From the NCBI GenBank assembly GCA_014529385.2, contig CM043946.1, forward strand, positions 18,681,077 through 18,745,076: DNA of 64,000 nucleotides, in the 5' to 3' direction. The notes beneath the pieces are model-generated. The model saw only the letters and a program-made list of their open reading frames with translations. It was not told where the DNA came from and searched no databases. This DNA comes from Adiantum capillus-veneris (taxonomy: Eukaryota > Streptophyta > Polypodiopsida > Polypodiales > Pteridaceae). The translations under genes were made by a program, and so were the position numbers. Positions 43,001 through 54,699 of the stretch are shown here, piece by piece (within the stretch, counting starts at the first letter, position 1; each line of letters begins with the position of its first letter).

Positions 43001-43789
43001 AAAAACATGTCTTTGCTTTTGGTGGTCAACTTTTACCATTCTACGTTTACAATAAAATTGGCCAACTGAACAGTATCTGGCCAACTAATGGAACCTTAGC
43101 TAGACTATGCCGCACCGTAATGTCCCGACATAATTATGACTTTCCCATACTGCCACGGTGTATATACCGTATTGCTTTTTATATAAATAATTCTCGTAAA
43201 AATCTCGTTTGGTCTCGTTTTTGCTCCGAGTGATCATTTTTAAATCTGACGGAGACTAAAATTAATATTTTTATGTTTAGGTCATTATAAAAAGCACATT
43301 GCTTTTCAAAAATGCCGAAAAGCACAAAAAAGCTAAAAATAGTGTTAAAAGCAAAAAAAAGCAAAATTTTCTAAAATTGAACCACGGGTTCCCCTCGTCC
43401 CACGGAATAAGAAAGCGAACTCGCTTTTCACTAAAAAGCACTAAAAATCATGAAAAGCTAAAAGTACTGTGAAAAGCACTCAAAAAAAAGATTTCTACAA
43501 AATTAAAACCACATCTTCCTCGGAACACGTAGATAAAGGATCCGACTTTGCTTTTTGCAAAAAAACACCTAAAAGCATAAAAAGCATGAAAAAGCTTTAA
43601 AAAAACGGATTTTTCCAAAATTGAACCAAACGTCTGTCTAACCTACTGGAACAAGGAAACCGCCTTGCTTTTGCCTTTAGAACCTTCCAATATTATCAAT
43701 CAAGCATCTTAAGTCAAAATTTGGTAAAATATATATTCAAAGCTATTTTTCTTACCTTTAAAAGAGACCCAAAAATTGGGGATCTTACA
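40096..43789 (-). repeat. 5' LTR of long-LTR element N (3.7 kb), complete
   Basis: Minus strand TGTAAGATCCCC ... GGTATCTCTCA, followed by a PBS. The shared terminus at 26040 and homology with 6785-8210/24437-26040 and 48195-49295 support the boundaries. The interior includes a (GA)n run (40367-40391), CCATAACC-rich stretches (40950-42100), and three degenerate tandem units at 43373-43690. No coding sequence. The matching 3' LTR is not in the window. Confidence 0.8.
43373..43690. repeat. Three tandem sub-repeats near the U3 end of LTR N
   Basis: AAAATTGAACC-type starts at 43373, 43499 and 43617 (spacing 126 and 118 bp), each followed by a GGAAC/CGGAA segment, CTTGCTTTT and AAAAGCA runs. Confidence 0.7.
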
Positions 43790-43793
43790 GTAG

Positions 43794-43842
43794 CTCAGGG
43801 GAGGACTGAGCTATGGATGAGGGGGAAAGCATTGCATGGCTA

Positions 43843-43893
<51 letters not shown>

Positions 43894-44163
43894 GCTGCGA
43901 GACAGGACGTTGGGGCACTGGCGAGGAGTGTCATCGACTTTGCACCTTATGCCCTCGTCAAGTGCGAGAGAGTGAGTACCACACACTACTTGAGTGCTCA
44001 GCTTTTGACCACATTAGGTCCTCTTTTCCCCATATATTCAGCCATGAGCTCTCCCTACATACCTTCCTCTCCCAACCACGATGTGGACTCTCTATTGCGA
44101 CGCTCATTTCAGCCATTTTTGAGCATCGAGAGTCACTTATGAACTCCACTCACACCACGTGAC
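43794..44163 (+). pseudogene. LINE (non-LTR retrotransposon) 3' end, C-terminal zinc motif
   Basis: The frame after the microsatellite reads ETGRWGTGEECHRLCTLC, then ESEYHTLLECSAFDHIR, and stops at 44162. CxxC...HxxxxC preceded by ETGRW is the C-terminal zf-RVT-like motif of plant L1-type LINEs. A (CT)n tract (43846-43892) sits inside the coding region, replacing residues before ETGRW. Upstream RT is missing, cut by LTR N. 5' truncation is usual for LINEs. Confidence 0.72.
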
Positions 44164-44219
44164 ATGTTCATTTGGTCCCATAGGTCATATTTGACCTCCC
44201 AGGACGATAATAGAACTAT

Positions 44220-44222
44220 CTA

Positions 44223-44300
<78 letters not shown>
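44220..44300. repeat. Long (CT)n microsatellite
   Basis: About 38-40 CT units just downstream of the LINE stop, with a CTAT lead-in. It may derive from the LINE tail. Confidence 0.95.
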
Positions 44301-44303
<3 letters not shown>

Positions 44304-46565
44304 TTCAAGCCGCCATGATAGGTTGCATGATCCTTGTCTCTCTCGGGGGGGCATGGGCAAGATTCCTAATGAGGAGTTCATCTTCCCAACATGCTGCATG
44401 GGCATGGATCCTTGAGTTGAGCAAGGCTGGCCAACAGAGTCTGAAGGGTCGTAGGAGCGATCTCCTATACACAAAACTTTTGGTGAAGTCGTTGGACCTA
44501 CAAACAATGCCATCACTGGTTCAGAGAAGTGTTTCTTGTTTTCTTTTCTTTTTTTCTTATGAGTGGCCGCCTAAGGTAAGGTCACATTTTGGAATTCTTT
44601 TTGTACAAGGGAGCGTGTCCACCCTAGACACCCCCCCGCCCCCCCCTCATCCGGGTGAAAATGACATGCAATAAAGAGGATCAAGGCTCCATAGACTTAC
44701 TTGTCCATATAATTCATTGAACATAATCTCTTTCATATTTTTTCTTGGTGCTATCAAGCAATGGACAACAGTAAGGCTTCCACGAGCATGGCTCCATATC
44801 TATATTCATTGGGTGTAGGGTCACACTAAAGCAAGTATAGCTAAGATGCATATGGGCATCCAAAGCTATGAGTTGAATCCAACATTGACCACCATACTAT
44901 AGGATGTTACAACTTTGGATACCAAGGGTGGTAATTCCATAAAATCGATAAGTACGTTAAATTAAGGTTTCAACTTCTTCATTCTTGTAGGATTTCATAC
45001 AATTCCAACTTGACAAGAAAATGTTGCTTCGGTCAAGAGAAGTTTGGTAGTTAGATTCTATTTGATATCTAAGCATCAAGAATTATCTCTTGTATTATTG
45101 GGCAATCTCATGATTTTCAATAATCTGAATGACTCGACAACGTTTCTCTATGAAAGATCAACAATATCGATTCTCTTTTGCTTTGACATTTATGTGTCAA
45201 CCCAAGCACCTGTTAGCTAAGAGCAATCAAACTCCGTTCTCTCTCACCTCCTTGATGAACTTATGCACAACAACGATTCAATTTAGGGCATATTGCATGT
45301 AAGCTTCCAAAGTTTGGAATCTGCTAGTAGATACGAACTTGGGAAACTTGGCAACATGTATACTTTTTTTTTATTGGAGGTCATTATGAACCAAGACTCG
45401 AGGGCATACAAGGCACATCTGCCATCTCTAAATTTCTTAGGATACATGGCTATGAGCCACATTCAAGCGAAGGAAACTACCCTCAGAGAGGTGACAAGGT
45501 TAAACAATTCCAAGTTCTCCTTGTATTTCTGTCTTTCAATTTTCATTTGAATAAGATTTCTCTATTGGTCCAAGCAAAGTGCTGTGACAAACTTACTGCA
45601 AAGCAAGGCTTCTATTGTGTGCCACAATACTATCCATTGACTTAGGATCAAGGTTCGTGGCACATAGTTTTGGCAATAAGAGGATATAAACTCATAATTA
45701 TGGTCTGTAATGACCAACTGTGATGTATCCATGATGCCAGTACATAGCATGGAAGGCACGTATGGAATCTACTCACATTGTGGAGATCTTCATTGAAGCC
45801 AAGGTCTTATCACACTATTTCTCTGATATGCATGCATGGCATGCCAGTATTCTGGACTCATTCCACTAAAGCATGGTTTACACTTTCACTATAACATCAG
45901 CTACTCTGTTCAAAAGAGTTGAGGGTGCTATATTAGCTTGTGATCATTGTATATCACTTCAACGGTGGGCTTTTTTTTTGCACAAGGATAGAAATTAGGC
46001 ATGGCCTTGCTATCAAGAAAATAATTCATGGGACAACATGAATAGACTAAGAGATCCGGAGTAGGTGATCTCCTATAAGAACACCCAAGAAACTTTAGTA
46101 TAACTACCTTGTTTGGGGTGTTGACAGTTTTTCTCTCCTGTTATGGAGAGATATGATTCCTTCAATATTTAGTTGTGAAAAAGATTCCAACTTTGGAATG
46201 ATCTATTCTTAGTTGCAGCACTGATTGTGTCTCTAGGAGTGGTAATTTAGGGGAATGATCTTGCTAATATGCAATCACTCCATAGGTGCTGAGGGTCACA
46301 TTTTGATCTCATCATAGTTGTACTTTCAAGGGAAGAAGTTTTAAACCTACCAAGGGGTAGTAAAAACGTTCAACTTTCCAAGTTGATTCCTATCACTATT
46401 AGACATGGTAGACTATGTTGGTCACCATTGGTTGTAGGGTAAGACCAGACAAGAGAAGGGCCAAGACGAACATGCGGTCAAGGGGTGCTATATTTTAGTA
46501 GGCTACGAGTCTATATATAGTGAGGTTGGGTGGAGATTTTCATGGTCCAATCACCTCTATCTTAC
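44301..46565. other. Unassigned 2.3-kb stretch
   Basis: Short ORFs only; no domain, LTR pair or TIR recognised. 44630-44650 is a C-rich run. 46460-46560 includes TATATATAG and could be the U3/R of an old LTR, but there is no second copy. Confidence 0.3.
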
Positions 46566-47450
46566 AAAGAAGGTAATCTTTTTTGGACTCAAATACAATT
46601 GTTCTTATTTTAAGTAAATCAAACACATGCTCTAAATGCTCTTTATGCTCTTCTGAAGACTTACTAAACACAAAATTATCATTAAAAAATAATGAAAATC
46701 TTGATGATCAATTAAAATTCAGTTATTCATGTGTGTGAAAGTAGCAAGTGTATTTGTGTGACGAAACTACATGGCACAAAATTTTTAGTGCCTTGCTTGC
46801 ATACTAATTGTAGTTTTTAGACATCTTCTTCAATCATTTTCAGTGGATGGTGCCTAAGATTAAGGTTTATTTTGCTCAAATAATAATCTCTTTCAATTTT
46901 TCAAGTAGGTCATCTACTTTATGAATAGGAGATGTATTCTTGATAGTGATATTGCTTAAAGCCACATAGTCACTACACATATGGAAGAGTCTATTTTTCT
47001 TCTTTACAAGAATCTTGGAGCCCCATATGGCGAGCTACTAGACCATATGAGTCCCCTATCTAGAGAATCCCCAACTTGGGTTTGTATCCCTTTATATGAA
47101 ACACCATCTACTATATAAGGTGCTCTACAAGGTGGTTCATTGCTAGGAATGATCTATATTCTATGGTATGTAGGTCGTAAATATGATACTCGTAGAGGTA
47201 AATCGTCATAAAACAATCTTTATATTGAGAGAGGAACATGCTATGTGAATAGTCATCTGACTTTGTTTTGGTAGAAACTTAATCATCAAGCATAAAGAAT
47301 GTTTCATTATGTTGTCTAATAGCCTTTTTAGCTTACGTGTGAGAGGTAAGTGGAACTTTCTAGTGCTCAAGTGTAGCTTAGATGCAACATTTTTTAAAGC
47401 TATGCATGTGAGTGAGAGAACATGTTTATCCATTTCAAAATGGCACACCC
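46566..47450 (-). pseudogene. Gypsy H protease-RT remnant
   Basis: Minus-strand blocks: GDSLDRGLIWSSSPYGAP, then DYVALSNITIKNTSPIHKVD and LLEKLKEI of the RT fingers, then FVFSKSSEEHKEHLEHVFDL of the palm/thumb. The catalytic FxDD reads as FNDN, so it is inactivated. 47206-47448 is an open stretch that would precede RT. Heavily mutated. Confidence 0.7.
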
Positions 47451-48194
47451 AAAATCATATCAAGTCCATCCAAAGATGCAACAAAGAACGTGTGTGCTTG
47501 TGTAAAATCACCAATAAAAGTTTCAACTTCCATTTCATTCTTAGAGTTGAAACTTGGCTATTGAAAATATTCTTAACCTTTTATTGTGAAAAAACATGAT
47601 GAAGAGACAAATGTTGCATAAGTTATGCAAAAATAAATTCAATGACTACTATCATCCCTGTCTTATTCTATGCTCTTTAAAAAAATTATGAGGAAAGCTA
47701 AAGGTGCTTGGATAATTGTTTTGATTATTGTCATGGTCAAAGTCATACACCTCACCATAGCCAAATTCAGCTCCACTTTCTATTGCAGGAGCTTCTTCAA
47801 TCTTTGTTGTAACGAGCTCCAGGAGCACGAGTAATGAAAAGGCTTTTGGGAGGCGTTGACCTTCTGAAACATTAACCTCAGCCTCGTGTCATCTAAAGTT
47901 GATAATCTTCTCCTTATATTTTGTTATAAGCATGCTAGTTGAATATGTATGTGGAAATGATGCTTGGTTATGTACCTAAAAATGTATACTATACCAAGGT
48001 GATTTTATGAATGAATCAAGCAAAATCTAACTAAGGTTTAACACATCAATATAATAAGAATGATTAGAAAAGCAAGAATCAACACTTTACTCTTCTAGCA
48101 AGCCCATACATGCCTATGCACATGCAAAAATACCAACCAAAGGCGTAGTTCCCATGCATGGAGAGGAACCAAAAATAGAGAGAGAAAGAGATGG
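47451..48194. other. Unassigned stretch upstream of gypsy H
   Basis: Would be gag/nucleocapsid of H on the minus strand, but I see no knuckle or capsid motif. Nothing else recognised. Confidence 0.3.
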
Positions 48195-48600
48195 TGGCTA
48201 TGGACTTTAGATATATTTACCATAGTACAATAGTAGTTTTAGTTGTTGAGAGTATTTTGGCATTGCCAAAAGAGAGTAGTGGTGAGAGCTACATAGAGAT
48301 TTACACCACGAGGTTGCGATAAAGAGTGCAATCACCATGAAAGAAGAGAGAAGTAGTAGAGAGAGTAAAGAGAGAGAGTGCTTCTTCTCCTTGCATGTAA
48401 CTAGAGAGAACTTGTATGTAGAATATGAAAATGGTGTGATGAATCTTACTTCATTTTCAGTACATAGATATGTAGTAGTTCTTTGTGTGCGTAAGTTATG
48501 GTATGTATATTGCAGGTGAGCATAAGGGTTACTTGTAAAAGCTTTTTGGCAAGCAGGATATATATATATGTATGTATATGTATATATATATGTGTGTGTG

Positions 48601-48651
<51 letters not shown>

Positions 48652-49295
48652 AGATAGAGAGAGAGAGAGAGAGATAATTGGGTGCCCTTTTTACCCCCCA
48701 AAAGAAAGCTATGGGTTTGGAAAATTATCCCTATTTCTCTAAAACCAAGCATAGTTCTACTTTTGCTTTAATTTCTCAACCTTTACATCCAAACCATCCA
48801 ATTTCATGTATAACCGGTTTAATGAAGTGGACTCTTAGCAATAAATGAGACCAAGATTGACCATGGCTCTATACTACCTTGGCATAATTACATTGCTCAC
48901 TATACCGCCTTGGCATAATTATAGTGTTAATCTTTGGAAAACCTTTTCCGATAGAAATTTGTTTATCCCGGCTTTTTTACAAAACACCCATCCCACACAC
49001 ATCCAATGGTAAAAAATAATGCTTGTAGGGTTAGATGATATTTAAAAAGCGCCAATTTTTGTTTTCTACAACCAACTGATGAAAAAAAGCACCAAAAGCA
49101 AGTAAAGGTAAAATTATTTAAAATTGAATCAAGTGTTTGTTTGATCTGGTAAAGATTCAAGATGACCTTGCTTTTCATTTTAAAACATTGAATGACTAAT
49201 AGCAAGCATTTCATATGAAAAAATGGAAATAAAACTATGTGTACACGGAAATCATTGATCTTATTTTAAAAAAAACCCAAAATCAGGGATTTTAA
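48195..49295 (-). repeat. Partial, diverged N-family LTR
   Basis: Two anchor zones match the 3.7-kb LTR: 48270-48400 (GAGAGCTACATAGAG, CACCATGAAAGAAGAGAG) resembles 42700-42800, and 49080-49290 (AAAATTGAA..AAG, CTTGCTTTTC, ACCCAAAATCAGGGATTTTA) resembles 43600-43789. The interval between them is shorter than in the complete copy, so there are internal deletions. Confidence 0.5.
48558..48674. repeat. Compound microsatellite (TA)n(TG)n(TA)n(GA)n
   Basis: Alternating TA, TGTA, TG, TA and GA blocks over 117 bp within the partial N LTR. Open frames across it (YIYIYI type) are artefacts. Confidence 0.95.
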
Positions 49296-49562
49296 CACTT
49301 CAAAGATTTGTGGTGTCCTCATCTTGCCATAAAGGGAGGCTATTTGTGTCTCAAAACATCATCATTCTCCCAAGTATCATCTTTATTAGGGTAAGTTGAT
49401 CATACTACAAGATGACCTATAATGGTCCTCTTACGAAGAGGTTTTGTTCTACTTGAAGAATGGATGTTGAATATACTTCACATGTTCCATCCATGGAATC
49501 ACTTGCATTTGTGAAGATGATGAATGTCGTTGAGAAATCTAAGACTCATAAAATAGGGGTAT

Positions 49563-50560
49563 TTACGAATCCTTCTTTGAGTTTCCAGAAGCTAGGTCAG
49601 GTAGATTAGTCCAACTAAACACTGTAGCATTGTTGAGAATGTTGGTCAAAAGTGAAGATATCCTAGCATGACCCTCAATAAAATTAGCACAATACCATAG
49701 TGTAAAAAATCCTTGTTCTTTCTTGAAAGATTTATGAGTAGAACAAGCTAAAACAACTTCAATCTTACATATGTTTATAGTGACATCATCCTTTGTAAGA
49801 ATAAATCCCATATATTCCACCTTATTGTTGAAAAAGTTACACTTGCTCTGCTTAGCATAAAGCTCATTTTGTCATAGATTTTCAAGCGCTTTGTGCACGT
49901 GATGCTAATGTTCTTATTCACTATTAGAGTAAATCAAAATATCATCAAAGAAGAAGAATAAATCATCCAGACGCACTATAAATACATCATCTATTGAATG
50001 TTGTTGGAGCATTAGTAATAAGTCCTAAAAGGCCCGACAATTCATAATGTCTAAATCAAGTGTTGAATCTTGTGTTTGGTATATCTTCTTTTTTAATCTA
50101 GATAAGATCTAGATTTGAAATCAACATTTGTGAAGATAGATGCTCTATGTAATTGATCAAGTGACTCATCAATTCTAAGCATGGCACAGTTTTGAACTCC
50201 ACCAAGAAAATCTAGGTCAAATGTAGGTTTGGTTAGTAAATGAGTAAGCTGCTCTTAGAGTTTAGGAGATGCTGGTAAACATGTCTTATATAGTTCATGA
50301 ACAACTAGTTGGGTTCCTAGAAAAGGCTCAATCACATGATTCACTTCATTATTTTGTGATAACTTGTAAGTTTCATTTCTCCTATACCCTTTCAATAACT
50401 TAGTACAATTTACAAGCTAAAGTTTACGTTACCGCGCTTACCAAAAATAGTGACTTTAGCGATGTGTTTATTTACAAAAGTTTGTGAATCTTGTTTGTAA
50501 TGTAAGTGTGCAGCATTTTCCTTAAGCCAATCTATCCCTAAAATTACATCATAAAATCCT
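49563..50560 (-). pseudogene. Gypsy I protease-RT-RNase H remnant
   Basis: Minus-strand blocks: protease end (DVILGIDWL at about 50530); RT fingers (LRIDESLDQLHRASIFTNVD); palm with FFFDDILIYSNSE at about 49935; QNELYAKQSKCNFFNNKVEY; EYMGFILTKDDVTI; and the RNase H lead (NILNNATVFSWTN). The catalytic DD pair is intact but stops abound. It differs in sequence from gypsies G and H, so it is a third element. Confidence 0.8.
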
Positions 50561-51874
50561 ATTATAAATACTCTAAAATGCACTGAAGATCCATGATCAT
50601 GTTAAGAAAATTCAAGTCACATTGAAAGTTTTTTGAAAAGCTTATCAAATAAGTATACCTCCTACTCATTAGGCTTCTCAAATAAGGAATTTAAGACTTG
50701 CAAAATACAAAGAATCCTTAAAACTTTATATGAATGAATTGCAAAAATATAATTGAAATAAATTTATTAAACCACAATGTTTTATGTTGCTTGTTTGGGG
50801 CATGCCCAAAGGGAAAAGGCCATAGAGATTCTTTCTAGCTAGAAATATGATCTATTTATTTTTGAGTGTCCATGAGTGGAAGTGGTGGGCTCGTGAGTGG
50901 AAATAGGTGGCCCAAGTTATGGTGAGTATTCTACGATGTCAAAGGGGATTCATTTCAAATATTGCAAGCCAATTAAATAATAATCTAAATAGCGCACAAC
51001 TTCTCTACTTATTTGCATTGTGTTTGTTGACAAGTGCATGTTGCAAAAGGGGTGAAAGACAAAGTCTCAATACACTAGACAAGTTCAATTGCCATCTTAG
51101 ATCCTTGACACCTCTACTACCTTGCCTTGCAGAGACACATTAGTTTGCAATTTGCACACTAGAATAGGGCCAAGATGGGCAAGGCATTGTTCTCCTCTAT
51201 ATGAACCACAAAACTTGCACACATTGGGTCACCTGAAAAACCATCAAGGTGCATGTTGACATATCATGCCTTAGCCCTAACAACAACAATAAGCTTCCAA
51301 GACTTGACTCTTTTACATCCCCCACAAGCAAGACTCAACTCATGGTCATGGCCTCTCATGTGCAAGAAAACAAAAGTTGATCCCTAAGGAGGTGTTCACC
51401 CAGCTTGTGTGGGAGATAGACATGCTTCAAGACCTTTGTGACATACACATTGTCTTCCCCCTCTTGTCCATATTTGAGGGTGACAACACCTGCCTCTACT
51501 ACCCACCACCCTATGTGATGACAACGATCCACTTGCCAAGCTCAACACTCACCCTCACCTCCAGAAAGGTCTCTTTTCTCATGAAGTTTTGTTTGAGAAT
51601 ATATGAATTTTACTTCATAATTCCATGTATGGGATTTTTTTCCCAAATGTTTTACTTTTATGTCCTGTTAGGTTACCAACCTAGCGATAAGGCTAGATTT
51701 GTTGTTAAAACCAGTGAATCTCCCTCACTATAGTTACTGCTTCAAAAGCCAAGATGGGAGGCTAAATAGGTCACCTCTTGAGATAATTTGGTAAGTGATG
51801 GAAGAGCCTACATGATTCTAAAGGGATTGCAAAAAGGCTACGTATTGAATTGACTCCTCAGATCTATGAAGAGG
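50561..51874. other. Unassigned 1.3-kb stretch
   Basis: Possible Gag side of gypsy I without recognisable motifs. 51377-51733 is an open plus-strand frame of 118 codons with no resemblance I can name. Confidence 0.3.
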
Positions 51875-52200
51875 CACTACAAGAGATTTCCTAAATTCTG
51901 ATGTCAAATTATCGACGTCAATGGCGGGCGTCGATGTAGTTGTGGGTAAATCTGGAGGGAGACCAATTATTGTTTTAAAATAAATTTTAAATTTTTGATG
52001 CCCATTTTGAGGTGCATATCGGTGCCTATACTGATGCATATACCAACACCAAATCCGCCATGCATTACAATGCGTATATTGGTGCATGTACTGACGGATT
52101 TGGCAAAAACAGAACCCGTGGGTTTTCTCGCGCATTTCTCTCATTTTTCTCCTCTTCTCTTGCCCTCCTCCTCCTCCTCACTTGCTATAGATTTGATGCC
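51875..52200 (+). mobile_element. CACTA-type DNA transposon terminus
   Basis: CACTACAAGAGATTTCC at 51875 is the CACTA superfamily TIR wording (CACTACAAGAAA). It is followed at 51899 by TGATGTCAAATTATCGACGTCAATGG and GGGCGTCGATG, GACGTC-rich subterminal sequence typical of these elements, and then by repeated TGCATAT(C/A)GGTGC-like units (52010-52090). No matching right end (TTGTAGTG) was found within 2.5 kb, so the element is truncated or its right end is decayed. Confidence 0.6.
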
Positions 52201-52314
52201 ATAGGGCTTTCCGGACTTGAGATTACCACTCACACGCTCCTTTCCATCAACAACGTAATCTTCTTTTCAAGATTCGTAGTACGTTTGTTCACTTTTGTGT
52301 GTGTGTGAGTAACA

Positions 52315-52350
<36 letters not shown>

Positions 52351-52851
52351 ATGTTTGTTGGCATTTCTTCAATTGTTTCTTTCTCAAATAGGCCGCATGT
52401 GAGTGCCCTATCATTCTCTTTTCTTTCACGCTCGTGCACGCACACACACACACACACACACACATTTACATAAACATGCATGCAATAAATAAAAATGCAC
52501 ACTAAATAATCTAAACACACTATGTATGGCGCGCACACACATTTTTCAATTCAAACTAAGAAAAATTTTAAAAATATATAACTTCTCTTATTTTATAAAT
52601 TTTATAATTAAAAATCATCATTAACAAAGAAAGATAACAGCATTTGATCATTAGAAAAAGAGTTATTTTGATTTACGTCATTTTATAATTAGTTTTCCTA
52701 TATGTAAATTAGTTTAGAAATTAAGAAATTATGTTAAATTTTTAAATTGTGGCTTGTCGTAGGTGTTGTAAATGTAAATTAGAAACTTCATAGTGTTAGG
52801 TACTTTTGATTAGCTTTATTTGTTTTGCAAATTGTTGAGCGACGTTGTTTT
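52201..52851. repeat. GT/CA microsatellites and AT-rich spacer
   Basis: (GT)n at 52314-52346 and (CA)n at 52438-52464, otherwise AT-rich non-coding sequence. Confidence 0.85.
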
Positions 52852-53220
52852 ATCGATCGGACGTATTTGTCCGCTTTGGGCTTAATTAGGGTTAGCCCCT
52901 TAATGCTAACCATTTAGGTAATAAGTCGCTTTACTGTTTAGGATTGGTCCGTATTTAAACTGTTGAAGGCTAGCTACTTAGGGCTAGCTACTTAAGTATT
53001 CAATCACTTAGTCGAGCCGCTTAGTCCTACCTGCTTTGTTATTTAGCCACTTAGGGCTAATCGTTTAGATCTAATAGGTATTCAGACGGCTTATTAGGGC
53101 TTGCCATTTAAAGCTAACCGCTTAGGCATTCAATCGCTTAGCTGCTAAATACTAGTCCATATTTAAGCCGTAAAGGCTAGACGCTTCGAGCTAGCTGCTT
53201 AGTGCTAGCAACCCTAGGGT
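52852..53220. repeat. Degenerate CTTAGGGCTA-type minisatellite
   Basis: The words GCTACTTAGGGCTAGC, CCGCTTAG, TTAGGGTTAGCC, GCTAACCGCTTAGG and CAATCGCTTAG recur more than 15 times over about 370 bp with variable 10-25 bp spacing. No ORF. Confidence 0.7.
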
Positions 53221-53526
53221 AAAAATACCCTTTCTTGGTTGATCTTAAATGAATAAAAAACCATCTTTTGAAAACGGACAACACCTATGGAGGTATTATT
53301 ATGGCCATCACAAAAAAATATTGTTGGCTACTACTTTGCTCAATCCTTGAATTTTCCTATAGCTTAAGCCACTTAGATAGAAAAAAAGGCATTAGCATGT
53401 AGAAAACTACTTAGAAACTTTGTTGAACACAATTCATATTTAATGAGAGTTTTGTGAAAGATATGTGCCATAAGGAAAAAAAAAAAAAGGTCCCAGTAAG
53501 AGCTACCCCAAAAAGTTAAAACATCC

Positions 53527-53681
53527 AAGAATATTAGTTTTTAATGAAAAGAGAATACATCCATCCTATTCTGATGTCAAATTATCGACGTCAATGCCAT
53601 TGACGTCGATAATTTGACATCAAAAACTTCTCATCCATCCTATTCAAGAATATTAGTTTTTAATGAAAAGAGAATACATCT
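53527..53681. repeat. Direct duplication flanking a perfect palindrome
   Basis: AAGAATATTAGTTTTTAATG and the following 16 bp occur at about 53527 and 53646. CATCCATCCTATT occurs at 53559 and 53632. Between them lies the palindrome 53572-53622. Confidence 0.85.
53572..53622. repeat. Perfect 51-bp palindrome derived from the CACTA subterminal sequence
   Basis: TGATGTCAAATTATCGACGT plus five more bases, a single central C, then the exact reverse complement (25-bp arms). The arm is identical to 51899-51923 next to the CACTA terminus. Confidence 0.92.
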
Positions 53682-54640
53682 GCAACACCCTACTTATCTC
53701 ATTTATTTTCCCTCCAATAAATATGTCACATGAGACAACCTAGATACTAAGGATATAGCAAAAGGTAGTGGAGACTAACAAAACTTTTGAAAAAAATGAT
53801 GTGGTGGACTCTAATCTATCGTTAACAAATGATACAAGTGCATATGATCTCTTGTGGCACTACTGAGTAAACATGTGTGGACAAGACATCAATAGCACTC
53901 TTGAGACATTTATAGTAATACTACAAGTCCACCACACTCAGACTTCTGTCTCAAAAAAGTATTGATATCACACCTTGTATTCATGTGCATGATATGAGAG
54001 GCTATATATCAAATGAAAAAATGAAGTAAAAATAACTTTTTGCATGTCATGTGGGTCAAAGTAGTGTAAATTTATGGTGGTCAAGCAATGTAGCATTCAT
54101 TATGTAATCATAATGATTAGAGAGAGAGATGAATTAAGAGGATAACTCAATGCACAATAGACTAGAGGATAGAAAAACACAACTTGATTATTCAACACAT
54201 GAAAGTGATTACAAGGCATATTATATAAGCATAGCATGTAATGATTGTACATCTATCCAAAGTGCAGTTGAGTCTTCTTGAAAAAGGGCAAGATGCTACT
54301 TGAACCTTGACCCTTCTACTTGGATCTTCTCATGACTCTTGAGGCATCACATGCCATCAGATGGGTTGTCACATGATTCTATATACATCGCATCCTACCT
54401 GACCATCTATATGGATAGGGAGTGTTCTTGAGGTGCAAAAAACCCCCTACCTCAACAAGACTCCATGTGTGGGTATTGCTGCACTAATCACACACACTCC
54501 TTCCCTCAAAACACACTAGGGGTAGGGACACATGCTCACAAAAGCTCCCCTCAAAAGAAGTTGGGTATGGAATACAAAATCCCCCAAACACAAGGTGGGA
54601 TACACAAATCCTCCCCTACAACACCAATGGGGGAAGTACA
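53682..54640. other. Unassigned AT-rich stretch
   Basis: No domain or repeat pair recognised. Confidence 0.3.
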
Positions 54641-54699
54641 AATGATAGTGCTTTCACAGCACATCATCGTAGACTATGCCAACTTGATTGTCACCATCT

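Noticed and set aside
44164-44516. Open frames of repeated Ser-Leu or Arg-Glu
   Set aside because: Direct translation of a (CT)n tract.
48207-48752. 181-codon minus-strand ORF
   Set aside because: Runs through a compound TA/TG/GA microsatellite inside a decayed LTR; no domain.
52852-53220. Interstitial telomere array
   Set aside because: The repeat word is CTTAGGGCTA with variable spacing, not TTTAGGG tandem units.
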